A DNA stretch of 64,000 bases from Siderastrea radians. Taxonomy: Eukaryota; Cnidaria; Anthozoa; Scleractinia; Rhizangiidae. A program made the position numbers and the translations under genes. The stretch covers positions 70,981,376 through 71,045,375 of the forward strand of contig OZ024890.1 of NCBI GenBank assembly GCA_964017195.1, given 5' to 3'. The notes beneath the pieces are model-generated. The model worked only from the letters and a program-made list of their open reading frames with translations. It made no database searches and was not told where the DNA came from. This document shows positions 20,246 to 32,500 of the stretch, piece after piece (position 1 is the first letter of the stretch; each line of letters starts with the position of its first letter).

Positions 20246-21277
20246 ATGTTCTTCAACAACACAACTGCCCCAGAAGGCATCAACAGAACTCGAGGAAAGC
20301 CTCCTTTTGCATTGCACGTTATCATGGAGCCAACATGGGTACTTATTATTCGACTCACTGTTGAGTGCTTCATCGCCTTAGCCGGAGTTGTTGGAAACCT
20401 AGTGGTTTGCTATGCCATAACGAAACATCGTACGCTCAGTGCCGCTCCCACCAACACCTATATCAGGAACGTAGCCGTATCAGACTTGGGAACGCTCCTC
20501 ATCGCCTTCCCACTGGTTATTGTCAGAGAGCGTCTTCCTTACTGGCCGCTGGGTGGCTTCGTTTGCCGTTACATCTTTCCTCAGATCGACATCTTCTTCG
20601 GAGTGTCAGTATGGACGGTTGTTGCTATTGCAATGGACAGGCATCGCATCTTGACTGCCGATGTTCCAAGGTTGACAGCCAGATCTTTGACCAAACCGAG
20701 ATTCATTTGCGCTGCCATCTGGCTTCTCTCGTTTTTGGTCATTTCGCTACCTCTGATCCTCGTCTTCGAGTACCATGAGTTCCCCAACAGGAAGCCAAAG
20801 TGTGTTGCAAGGTGGGGTAAGGGGACCTACCAGCTGCAAATCGCATATAACATCGCGGTGTGTCTAGTCACGTACGTGCTTCCACTGAGTGTGATAGTTA
20901 TTACATACCTCGCCATCAAGCGCAAGCTCTTCAAAAGCGAGTCATTCCACCTGGAGATGGCTGAGAACAGTTTTAGTAGCGGCAGCTTCAGAGACAGCCA
21001 AATTAGCCTGGTGAGAAGCCGCAGCAAGAGGCTCAAGACCATCATGACGCCAGTGGTAGTGGTGTTTGCCATCACAATCCTCCCCTTGAACCTGTTGCGT
21101 GTGGTTCCCCGCTTCTTGCCAGTGGCACGCAGCATGGTTTACGTTAAATACTCCAACGTGATATACAACGCTTGTGTTTTTCTATTCATTTGCAACGCAG
21201 CCTGCAACCCTCTAATCTATGCGCTGGTCAGTAAAAGGTTTCGGCAATCATTCAGAGATCTGCTCATATGGCTTTGA
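20246..21277 (+). CDS. class A (rhodopsin-like) G-protein-coupled receptor, 343 aa
   Basis: Intronless seven-transmembrane receptor in the plasma membrane. The N-terminus has sequons at Asn5 and Asn13 and no signal peptide. TM1 carries GN (50-51) and TM2 the conserved Asp80 (VAVSD). Cys107 and Cys186 can form the extracellular disulfide. TM3 ends in Asp131-Arg132-His133, a DRY variant. TM6 has Pro280 (ITILPLN) but lacks the usual CWxP. TM7 has NPLIY (321-325), followed by a short helix 8 and only a brief tail. The third loop (225-262) is Ser-rich with basic RSRSKRLK, a likely G-protein and kinase contact. The overall look is that of cnidarian peptide/amine-like orphan receptors. The ligand cannot be told. 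The start at 20246 gives a normal N-terminal length. Confidence 0.88.
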   Translation: MFFNNTTAPEGINRTRGKPPFALHVIMEPTWVLIIRLTVECFIALAGVVGNLVVCYAITKHRTLSAAPTNTYIRNVAVSDLGTLLIAFPLVIVRERLPYWPLGGFVCRYIFPQIDIFFGVSVWTVVAIAMDRHRILTADVPRLTARSLTKPRFICAAIWLLSFLVISLPLILVFEYHEFPNRKPKCVARWGKGTYQLQIAYNIAVCLVTYVLPLSVIVITYLAIKRKLFKSESFHLEMAENSFSSGSFRDSQISLVRSRSKRLKTIMTPVVVVFAITILPLNLLRVVPRFLPVARSMVYVKYSNVIYNACVFLFICNAACNPLIYALVSKRFRQSFRDLLIWL

Positions 21278-23475
21278 TCTAGTTACCGACCAGCTGTGTT
21301 AAGAGACAATGTGACGGGTGAATGCAGCGTTTGACTACATTATCAAATCCTCTACCACTTTGTGATAAGGCCGACCCAATAAAATATATGCATAATTTAT
21401 ATGTAGAATCGAGATGAGAGCATATATGGATAAAAAGACTTAATCAATTTGCTTTATAAGCCGCATGTTAAATGAACGCCAAATTTGTAGTAAAATTTGA
21501 ACGTAATCGCCCTTTTTCATAACATTATTGAAACGATTCAGCATTGCAGAGACTTTAATTTCATCAAGTGGCAGATCTTCGAAAGGGCCACTAAGATGTT
21601 AACGAACAAAGAAATCTACTGCGTTTGTATGTCGGTAAAATTTTGTACCAAAGATCGGCAAGGCCGCCGTGCTCTTGATGGTAAAACCCGAGTTAGGGTA
21701 CAATTACCGCCTTAAACGTTTAGATCTGCTTCCACTTGTCTATCATAGGGAAGTTAGAAACCTTTTTACCTTTAATAAACTCAAATGTGGATACTGTTCT
21801 GAGCCAGCTTTCGACTAATAAGTTAAAATTAAACGAAGTAAAAACTGAAGTGTTTAAAGGGGCCTTTTTTCATTAAGATACCTTTCGTCTGGAACAACTT
21901 CCAGAAGCGCTTAGAACAGGTTACTTCCTTCAGTCCGTCAAACTTGACAAAATCTCAGTGCAAAGAATTTTATCTGAAAAAGAACTTTGAGCCCAACCGC
22001 CCAGGCGTAACTTGGGCGTAGTGTAAATAGCGTCATATCACAATAAGTGTATACATTTTGGGCATGCAGTTTTTTTTTGTTTGCTTGTTTTTTTAGTTTG
22101 TAGTAGATGATGTTTTGGGGTGGACTAGCCCGTATGGTTCATATGTCGATTTCTAGACCTTCCCTATTGCATCTCTTTTCTTTTCTTTGTTCAATTTTTA
22201 CCTTATGTAAGTATGCAGTGAAAAAAGGTTGACCTACTGAATGAAGACTGCCTGTAATTTTGCTTAGGTTGCCTTTATGCTATTTTTGCTGATGCACAAT
22301 GTTAATAGAAAATGTGTAAATACTTAATTTTTAGCCGCGCAACTGAATTTGTTGTCAGCTTAATGAGTAAATGATGGAAAATGTAAATTATAAAAGATGT
22401 ACAGAAATTAAAAGAAGCTTGTAAATAAAGCGAAGTGTCCTTGCCATTGTACCTGGTTTCATGAGAACAGATGGAGGCCGTGTTATGCATTAACTTGAAA
22501 AATAAATTAGTTATCGCCTGTTTACCACGAGTTTACCAACTTCACTATAACAATTCGTCATCTTTTAGTATAAGAGACAACGTGCATATAATTTCTTTTT
22601 TAACGTTTCAGCTAGGTAGGTCCTTTATAACGCCCTTTCTGATAGAAACTGCAGATAACATAAAACATGAATGACAGTAAGGGTTGAATAATAAAAAAAA
22701 CACCTGCGTCAAACTCCTACACATATCTCAAGTTTAAACTGGCCACATGCGTTTTTTTAAAAAAATGAATAAACTAAACATTTTATTCCATTAAAAAGTG
22801 CAGCAAAAGTTTCCGGTTTTTATTGCATTTTGTAGGCACTCTTGAACAAGATGAAAGCCTGGTTGTTCTGAAATTCATTTATTACATTTAATGATAACAA
22901 CGGAAGTTTTGACAAGGGCGTCTGTCATAAACAGGCTCTGCTCGCACGTTCGCATATAATGTGGTTTTCACAAGCGAGAAACCAGGCGATGTCTCTTGGA
23001 AACACCCATCTGCGCTTGCCACAAACATGATGGCAAGCGCAGGCATTGTAGTTACTTGAAAGTTTTAATTTGACCGTTAAATATTCAAATAAGTAAGGAA
23101 AATGTCAAAAACGGGGGAACACAGCTAGATCCCTTCCAGAAAGGTTCTAGAAGAGCTGTCAGCGGAATTCTATCAGAAACAGGTCACACTGTCAACTTTG
23201 GTCAACGCCAAAGTCAAGTGATGTTAACACTCTGTGTAGGATAAGCAACGACAAACAAACTAAAAAAACAAAGCAAAAGAAAACAAAATCTTCTGGATTT
23301 TTTTCCAAACGGTAAACGCTCAATATTTTGTGGGATAAGCTGAATGAAGCTCTTATAATATTTCACATTTGAAACATTTGCTTCGTAAAACTCATTCTGA
23401 AGGTTTATTTATAGAAAAATGGAGATGCTATTTCTACATTGCTATCTACCTTTAGATGATTTAACACAGTTGATG
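21278..23475. other. 3' UTR and intergenic space between convergent genes
   Basis: AATAAA at 21378-21383 is a likely polyadenylation signal for the GPCR, about 100 bp after its stop. The remainder is AT-rich without coding signal. It separates the GPCR (plus) from GTPBP6 (minus), which end toward each other. Confidence 0.5.
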
Positions 23476-26400
23476 TTACATAAAATGCCCGAACTTTGCT
23501 TGGTATTTTTTTCTCGTCACTTCATCCATGATGACTGTCGCTATGATGTTCCCTTCTTCGTTAGCTGACGTTTCCTGTACTGTCGCCTCGTGGTAAAGCC
23601 AGCTACAAATACGTTTATAAACAAAGATAAGAACCAATGTCGTTTACACCAAATAAAATTTCACAAAGAAAAGAGGCACAAAAATTTGGGAAAACACTTT
23701 AAGTGACATTCTTACCCATCTTTTCATTGGATCATTGACTACAAGCTGGTCTTCACAACAGTTTTGAGCTGCCTAATGTAACTTCTTGACCGGTTTCACT
23801 CAATTTTATTCCATAAATTAGAGGCATAAGTTCTACAATAGACAATGTGGCATCTTTGTGGTCGGTTTATTAATTTTTTTTAAAGATTTAAGACCAAACT
23901 GAACGAAATCGGCAGTGACTTCGAAAAAGCAGAAAGAAAAAAGCCGTAGGAAACAAATACGACACTGTAATGAACAACTTGGCGGGACATTTCTATATTG
24001 NNNNNNNNNNNNNNNNNNNNNNNNNNNNNNNNNNNNNNNNNNNNNNNNNNNNNNNNNNNNNNNNNNNNNNNNNNNNNNNNNNNNNNNNNNNNNNNNNNNN
24101 NNNNNNNNNNNNNNNNNNNNNNNNNNNNNNNNNNNNNNNNNNNNNNNNNNNNNNNNNNNNNNNNNNNNNNNNNNNNNNNNNNNNNNNNNNNNNNNNNNNN
24201 CTGTTTTATGTGTCTTAAAAAAGTTACTAGGTTTTAACTCAGCAAAGTCTCTTAAACATCCTGAACATGATAGAAATGTGCAAGTTAGTGTAGGGGCACA
24301 AACGTTTGAGACACCCTGCAGTTTCTCGTCATCCATCCCTCTTACACAGCCAGGCAAGTACAATGTACAATGACAGTGTGCACACCAGATATTTCAAGCC
24401 AGGAGACATTGATCTCACCTGAGCTGCGGTCCATCAGGAGGAATAACAAGTCTTTTTATCTCTCTTCCCGTGGATGCCATAACACCTTCTTCAATCAAAG
24501 CTCGCAACTCATTCAGTCCGGTCCTGTTCACAGCCGAGATTCTTGCACGTTTGTTGGTCAGTACACCAGGTTGTATATGCAAGTTTTTTTCATCACTGTA
24601 AAAAGTAGAAAGACAGTAGTGACTTGCTGTTTATTTTTAAGGTAGAGGTCGGAAGAAGTCCTTTCTTTCGTAATGCGTATTGGCAGCCACAAGTATTCAA
24701 TTCTCACAGACAAAGGAGTCAGTCAAACACACTGATTTAGTAATGGTAATTTCACAAAAACCTTCTGTCAGTTATTTTAAGGAAAAGCAAAAGAAAAACT
24801 TGTTTGTCCAATGATGATAAGTCAATATGTACATCTTCATATTGTATCTTCGCTGTTCTCGACCGACATTTCTCCGCGAGTCTACTGTGAAGTTGAGCTT
24901 TGGCAGCCCACTTTCCATATAGGCCTTTTTTACGTATGTCGGCTGCCTTTGATCTAAGCATTATCATAAATTATCGAAAATTTTAAAGCTAGCTTGGCAA
25001 ATGAAAACACGAAAAATTGAAAGAGACTGGCATAATTAAAACAACTAGCAAATATGAGAGGAGAATGTTGAAAATTGAAGGAGATACTCCTTTTTGAAAA
25101 AGGTTAAATTTACAGACGTTTGATGGCTGGGTGGCAAGAGAAATTTTGAAAGCATCATTTGAAACCGGTTTCCACCCTTATTTTTTAAAATTAAACTTCG
25201 CATGTTAACTAAATGTTATATGCTGTTTCTAGTTATAATCTTTGTTTGTTTATTAGATGAATTGCAATTTTCAAGATGTAAACAATGACATCAGCAAGGA
25301 TCTGCCCATAAGGTACCGGTGGTGCTTGATTGACGGAAGTCTATTTCCAGTGCATTTTGAAGGTTGCAGAGCAGTGAAAATGGTGGTAATTAGTCGAAAA
25401 CATTCGGTTTTTCCCTTTTCTAACCCTTTTTTTAGCCTTGTATATAGTATTTTAAAAATATTTATTTGGTTTTGCATTCCCCAAGGGAACCATGTACATT
25501 AACATGTGCAATAATTATGATTAAATGCAAGCCTGATTTCATATTCCAGCATACCAAAGATCAGCTTTACTTTGCACTTCTATCATGTTATCTATCAAAG
25601 ATGGCTTCAAGCTGAGCTGTTTTTCAAGGACTGTCAAGACATCTTCCAACTGAGATTCACATTCAGGATGGCTAATATCGCGAACATGGACGACTAGATC
25701 CTATGCAAAAGAAAAAAAGGACAATACAAGGAAAATCTATAAATTATGTGTATAATTATATTATTAAAACAATGGGCTCTGCAAGATACAAAAAATGTTC
25801 CATAACAGTCAGAACTGAAGGGCTCAGTGGAAAAAGGGTATATTATAATTATGTGATGATTGACCTTGAATTCTAAATTGCTCCAATGGAGCTCTTACTT
25901 TGGTATACAGACTAGTTGTTAGAACATTAACCCTTGTTTATTTCTTGACTTGGTTAAGAGCTTAAATTGAAAGAATTAGCCTGTTTTAGCAGGTTCCTTA
26001 AAACACTCCATCAACTCAACCAGTATACCATGTCCCACTTCAGTTATGATATTAAAAGCCCCATCTATTTTGCACCCTCAAATTGCATCTCACTGCACCT
26101 CTGCATGTACTTAAAAAGAACGATATATAATAAATATGTAGATTTAGCCAAGCCTAAAAGTGGAGCCCCCCTTTTGTTTTTTTTGTTTTTTGTTTTTTTG
26201 TTGGCACTTATTAATTTGTCAAAATACACTCATTCAAGTCGTTAAATAAAAAAAAAATAAGAAAGAAGAAAAAAAATTCTTGTCCTCGCTGAGAGCCGAA
26301 ACTCGGCTCGATGGTGTCATAAGCCGGCGATTAGTCCACTAGGCCATGAGTGTTTGTTGTTATCCGTGGATGTTAATTTTACTACTTATTTCTTTTTTCG

Positions 26401-29220
26401 TGACAAGCTGCCTATCAACATGAAAATGCTGGTGTTTTTCCTGGCAGAATGTGTTCAGACCGCTGCAAAAACCATGGTTGTGGACAGAAAAAACCAAAAA
26501 GCACTAGCTCTGCTATATGCTGTGAACTCAAGCAGTGTGCCGACCAAGTTTGCAACAGAACCGACAAGGCAAATTTGGACTTTTTGCCTGAACTTTATTA
26601 CCTAATTTTTTGCGCCTAAATTGAACTTTTCGCCTTCCACCAAAAAGACAACTGAGTATTCTTTGAACATTTTTTCCATTAACAAATTTGTTCTTGACTT
26701 TTGGTGTCTTTGTTTGTTTTGCTACAACGCAGGCCACCATGCGATTTCGCGCCAAAAACACGGGATTCAGCACAGGGTTATATCAAGTTTATGCCATTTC
26801 GTATTTGTGACCCTGTGGTGGGGCCGGCTGGATGTATGGATGGATGGATGGTCACGTGACTATTACGGCACTACCAAAATTTCTTGGCTTGATAGGTTAC
26901 CAAATCTGCTTAGCAATGGTGCTCCGCTATTAAAATAACTTAAAATAATATTTATTATAAATAATTATATCATTCAAAAGAAGACAAACGGGCAACTTAC
27001 AGAGTCAGCAATATCTTCCAAAGTGACAGAGAAGGACTCGACAAGTTCTGGTGGCAGATCTGACACAAACCCCACAGTGTCTAAAAATAGAACTGTCATT
27101 CCTGAAGGGAGCTTTCCAGGATGACCTGTCACATCAAGAGTTGCAAAGAGCTTGTTCTCAGGGTGCATCTTTGCTTCACCTGTCAAGGCTTTTATCAGTG
27201 TTGTTTTACCTGCAGTAGTTTAGGAAGGGAATTGTTTATCCTCAAGTTAGAATAAATAAATGTTAAATGCAATCAAGTACATACCTGCATTAGTGTACCC
27301 TACAACTGCTACTGTTGGAACATGCCTCTTATGTCGTTCATGTCTAACATGGTCCCGATGCTTTTTGATAGACTGCAACTTCTTTTTAAGTTTTTGTTCC
27401 CGTTCAAACAAAACTCTTTTTTCTTTCTCCAAGAGTGTTTCTCCAGCTCCACCGATTGCATGTGTTCCACCTCTTTGTTGATCGTAGCCACTACCTTCTT
27501 CTCCTCCATGCGCTAATCTGGACCTGTGGACAACAATCAATGAAAGCTGATTTAACACTAAATTTAGTTTGTGTAAGTAATAGTAACAGTAAAGTCTTTA
27601 TTTGATGAGGGTAGCACTAAAATAGCATAAAAATACTATACTAACAAACCAGTGGCCCTCTAAAATTATTTACAATAAAATATAAAAATACACTAGAATA
27701 CGAATATATTAAAACTATGGATAAACTATGAGACAATATAACGAATAAAAATACAAGAAATATGAGATAAAATATTAGAAAGGTTAAAAGGGTAAAAAGT
27801 GTAACTAAATTACAGAATAAAATGATGTAAAAGCTGCTGTTCTTTAAAAATTCTCTTCCAAAGAGAGTTCCTAAAAGATTTTGTGTGAGCTTCTTCTGCT
27901 GGAAGCTGATTCACACTTTTTCAACTTAAACAGATTCACCTCATTGACTATTCAAGCATAGAATTAAACTTGGTCTCATGGTTTATTTGTTTTAGTGAAA
28001 CAACCAAATGATTGCAATAGAATAGAACGCCATTTAGGTTGTGCATGTATTTTCAACCAAAAGACATGGTGTGCGACTAATGTTGACTGACATTTAACTT
28101 TTTCTCTTGTACTGATACCAGTACTGATGTTCCAGTACATGATATCACCAGGGATTATATATTGTCGCAAATGAAATCAAAATGATTATGGATAGACACC
28201 TGGGGTAGACCACTCAGAACTGAAAGGGGTCCTGCACTCACAACTTGTACATCAACAAACTTGTGGCCTTCAACAGGGAATTTTGCTGTTTTGAAACATT
28301 CTTAGTGTTATTCAAATGTGCCGACTACTAAACCTGCCGAAAGCTCTTTGGTTGGCACATTAACATCAACAGGTGATGTCAACAATATCTTTGCTATATG
28401 GTCAAAGGATTAGCCCTTAGGTACTTACAGACCAGTAATGGATCCAAAAACAAACAGCAAAAACTGGGTTTTGATTAGTTTGGTACCGGTAGCGGTAAAG
28501 AACTTACCTGATATAAGGAAGTTCTGCTAATTCAACTTGTATCTTGGCCTCTGCTGTCTTAGCCCTTTCTTTGAATATCTGCAGTACTACACCAAATCTG
28601 TCAAATACCTTCACATCCCAGAGGTCTTCCAGCTCTTTGTGTTGCCGGGAGTTCAGCTTTCCGACATCAATAAAAACACTGTCGAATGAGGACGCAGATT
28701 TTCTTATAGCTTGAAATTGTTCTGTTAACTCCTCGATCTTTCCTTTACCGAAGAACCTTTTACCGTCCGGCTTTTTGACAGATTCTATACTTTTGCCAGC
28801 AACTCTCCAGTTTTCAATGGACTCCACTAGTCCACAGGCCTCGTCCAATCTATGTTCGCTAGTCACGGATCGAAATCGATTCTTGCCCCACTTGAAATCA
28901 GGTTCCAAAACGTAAACGTCATGTCCCTTCTTTGAGTCTTTCTCTCCGTCGTGGTAGTGGTGCCGAGCTCGTAGCTTGTGTAAAATTTCACTGTTTTCTG
29001 GGTGATCGTCTTCCAAATCGTACGAAACTGGAGTGTTACTTTTCTTGGAAAAGGGCCTACTTGGTGATACCACCCAACCCATGAAACATGACGGGTGAAT
29101 GAAACGACTACTCAAATTAGTCCGAGAAAACTCGACAGAAAATGAGCGAAGCCATCCTATTCCATGGGTGCAGAAAATAAGCTGCCTTTTATTCAGGCAG
29201 GCCTTTCTTAAGATATTCAT
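23476..29220 (-). CDS. GTPBP6: HflX-family GTPase, GTPBP6 orthologue, 6 exons, 536 aa
   Basis: Exons on the minus strand: 28508-29220, 27285-27523, 27001-27209, 25555-25700, 24419-24595, 23476-23602, with GT/AG at all borders and consistent phases. The N-terminus is basic and hydroxylated, fitting mitochondrial import. HflX N-terminal domain is at about 100-237 (GKGKIEEL, FIDVGKLNSRQ). A coiled linker is at about 260-300. The G domain has G1 VGYTNAGKTT (about 312-321, split by an intron), G3 DTVGF (about 361-365) and G4 SKADL, where the usual Asn is Ser. The C-terminal domain holds WLYHEATVQE. Human GTPBP6 acts on mitochondrial ribosomes in recycling and assembly, and the same role is inferred here. 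A 200-base N gap sits in the last intron. The gene is head-to-head with KIAA2013. Confidence 0.93.
24001..24200. other. assembly gap (200 N)
   Basis: Exactly 200 N inside the last GTPBP6 intron. The true length of the missing DNA is unknown. Confidence 0.99.
26283..26351 (-). ncRNA. tRNA-like sequence, probably tRNA pseudogene or tRNA-derived SINE head
   Basis: On the minus strand, TGGCCTAGTGGAC looks like a polymerase III A box. CGAGCCGAGTTTCGGCTC about 35 bases later resembles a T arm/B box, followed by a T-rich stretch that could terminate polymerase III. The acceptor and anticodon stems are poor, so a functional tRNA is unlikely. It lies in a GTPBP6 intron. Confidence 0.45.
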
Positions 29221-29532
29221 TTAAACTAAAACGATACAGGTAAGAATAAGAAGTAATAAAGAAAACTACATTTCGAAGAGTAAACGTCAAAAAGTGAAAG
29301 GCGCATCCTTTCTACTTATTGAATGAGGAAGTCTGGGTACAAGCCAAAGAATCTATTACGTTAGCGCATGACAGCCTTGGCGCATAACCTTTTACAATGA
29401 CCTCTGACTTTGTGACTGTAGACGCCAAATTGCCAAGATGGCGTCCAAAGTGGGTTGAAGTTTGCAAATATTCATGAACGCAAAGCTTTATTTATGTGGG
29501 TAGTATCAAATTTAGGAAATCTCGTAACATGG
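29221..29532. promoter_or_regulatory. divergent promoter of GTPBP6 (minus) and the KIAA2013-like gene (plus)
   Basis: The two start codons (29220 minus, 29533 plus) are only 312 bp apart and face away from each other. GCCAAGATGGCGTCC at about 29438-29452 matches a YY1-type AAGATGGCG element, often found near start sites of TATA-less housekeeping genes. No TATA box is evident. Confidence 0.65.
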
Positions 29533-32500
29533 ATGAAGGGAAGACTTGCCTTTCTAACGCTTGTGAGGTAAGCTGGCAAAGGCCAGAAAGTTTCAAGAAT
29601 ATATATATTTTTTAATAGTAAGTCTTAAATAAGACTTATATTGCTTACGTATGTTGCAGTTTAATTTTATCCTTGGTTCAATTTTCATTTCCTTTTGTTT
29701 CATATTCATTATCATATATTAACATAAAAGAGAACAAGGGAAAGTAAAAATTGAACCTAGGATAAAATTTAACTACAACATATACATGTAAGTCTTAACT
29801 CTTACCTACTTTGAAAGCTTCAAAATACAGAAATTTGTTGCACATCAATGAAAATTGATGTTTTTTAATAAGACCTGTCCTAAATTAAATATGCAGTTGA
29901 TGTGTTGGCAAACTGAAAGAGAAATTCTTTCTCTAGCCTGCGTAGTAGGCGTAAACGGGGAAGGGAAAGGGGAGCATGAGAAAAATGGGGTTCTGCGAGC
30001 TAGGGACGAGGGAACGCCTGCTACAAAGACCCCCATATTTTCCTCTCCGCCCACCGATTTTTCTGTAATCCAATTAAGTTAACTGTCAATGCAACCACCA
30101 ATCAGAAACAGGCGCGCGCTTTTTTGCATGACTGACTTCACGCAGGAATTCAATGAAGCGTCTAAAAATAAAGTTAGGATGAGATAGCCAATTCTTTTTC
30201 AAATCAAAGAGCATTTTATGTAATTGAACAACACTCAACGGCGCTTATTTTCGAAATAAGGGACACAAAGCTTTTCACAATAAAAAGATGTATTAAGATA
30301 AACTCCCCTTTGCTTCTGAAAACCAAACGCGTTCAATTTTCGCTTCTAGGAAAGGTTAAAACCCTCGGCAAGCGAAGAACCGCGATACATTTTGAACGGC
30401 ATTAAATTGACCGAACTGCACGTTTTTCAAAAGTTACGCAAAAGCCATAATATGAAGAAACGGGCAATTATAGAAATAAATATTTCAATACAAATTTACT
30501 ATCAAAAATGTAATTTAAGCTTACTTTACCATGGATTCCCTACAAAGTCAACAGCTTGAGTGATGTCTTGCAACGGCAGATATCTCTTTAAAACAACCAT
30601 CTGTTCTCAAAGAATAATTTCTTCGCTTATAGTGTTGAGCATTTCTTAGGGCTTCTTCCGATTTATAGTTCTCAAAAGGCGAGTCTTCATTCCGATAACG
30701 GGATATTTACACTGCCTTGAAATTCACGCGTGAAACGTTGCAATGCTTGTTTAAAATCTTCTCTGACAATGACAGAATCTTTTCTTTCTAGGACTTTATC
30801 CCGTTGGCAAAACCGCTAAAACATCTCTTCCCTTTAGAAGAGCTCTAAACTGCCGTTTCTCGCTCTGGTTTCAAGATAATTTCGCTACCAAATTGAAATA
30901 TTCTAACAGCACGTCCTCGTCAAATTACGCGATTCTCGTGAGACTTGCTGTCAAAAATTAACCAATCAGAATTTTGCGGCCGCTGGCGGCCGCAGAAATG
31001 AAGAAGTAGGGGTCTTTGTAGCAGGCGTTCCCTCGTCCCTAGCCCCCAGTCCCCCATTTTTCTCCCGTGTCCTTGCTCCCCTTCCCCTTCCCCTTCCCCG
31101 TTTTCACCTGCCACGCAGGCTATTCTTTCTCCTATACTGTATGTTTTTACTGATGTTTTTGAGATCAACTTCATGTACGTACACTGTCAATCTCAAATCT
31201 TTTGATAAGACAATATTGAGTGGTGGAGGTTGTCACTTTTTTCCCCATTTTGTCATGTAGGCAAATGCATCAGAAATTTTGTTTGGTAATCCAATGTCAG
31301 ATATTAGGTAAACTCAATTCTGGAAAAGAAAATATGAATTGCAAACTTAAAATATGAGTCAAAAGATTTTACTAACCAAACTTGAAGGGTGTACATTGTA
31401 CATTAGCTGTGCTATAAAGAAGCATCCATCAGGTTTTACTTGTAAAATTAATTCTTTTTACTTGCAAGTTTATGTTTTTTTTACTGGATCCGAAGATTGT
31501 CTGCTTTTGAGAGACTGACCTTATAAGTTGCAGTAAATAGTATGAAGAGATGTGTATTGTGATAACAGCTCCATGGATTGACCCCAGGGGGTGGTTTGCG
31601 GGGGTACTTTGTAAATTTTTGGGTGAGGCATGCTACTGAGACTCTGAGACCTTTAACCCTACACCAGACCATGCTCAGCTGCATTGTGCAAGCCTGTTCT
31701 AGACTAGGCATCAAAAATCGCTATCCTGTCCTAGACTCACATGATGTCAATCCCTAGTTTTCCTATAAATGGTATGCTATTCTAGTCCAAAACTCTCTGA
31801 TTTCCATGTCCTGCTCTAGACTAACCTGGCTGAAAACCATACTCTTTACAGCACTTGGTACATACCCATGTGGCTTACATAATAATTGAAGTACCCTCCC
31901 CTGGGGAACTGATTGTTATTACAGCAATTAATAGAGCACTTAATTTCAAATGACTTTTGTAAAACTAAAATCTAACACAAATTACCAAATGAACCAATCA
32001 GAACAAAAGCAAATACATCTAACAAGCACCAAGCTTGGGAAAAGCATTAGCGTCAAAGACCCAGTTGGTTTTGGTGTCACTTCTGATTGGTTGTGAAAAT
32101 GTATTGAGTTTTTTTTACCAATTGCAAAGGGTGGTCAGTAAAGCAAAGCCGTGAAAGCATATGCAACATACTCTCAACATTCGATTGAAAACCACTACTG
32201 TAGATATGACTATACACGTTTGATAACTGTTCTAGATTATCATTTATCATTTATGATTTTCTGATTTCTTTTCCTTTTTTGTGCTTTTCATTAATTTTAC
32301 AGATCACGTAGGAACACTTTAGTTGGTGTAGCAATATTCACAGTGTTTTTCATATGGTTCCTGTCAAGATTCATGCCTCATCATAGGCGTGGACAGCTGC
32401 CAGAATCACCTGGTAAACCTGATAAACATGATTGTTTAGTTTGCAACTCATAGTCACCATTGTCCTTGTATGGCTGAGTCCATCATCCTTGGATTTATCC

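Noticed and set aside
23833..24373. Open frames across the N gap
   Set aside because: They are made of undetermined bases. No protein can be claimed.
29529..29531. First ATG as start of the KIAA2013-like gene
   Set aside because: Using it gives the wrong phase at the first intron and a stop in exon 2. The ATG four bases later fits.
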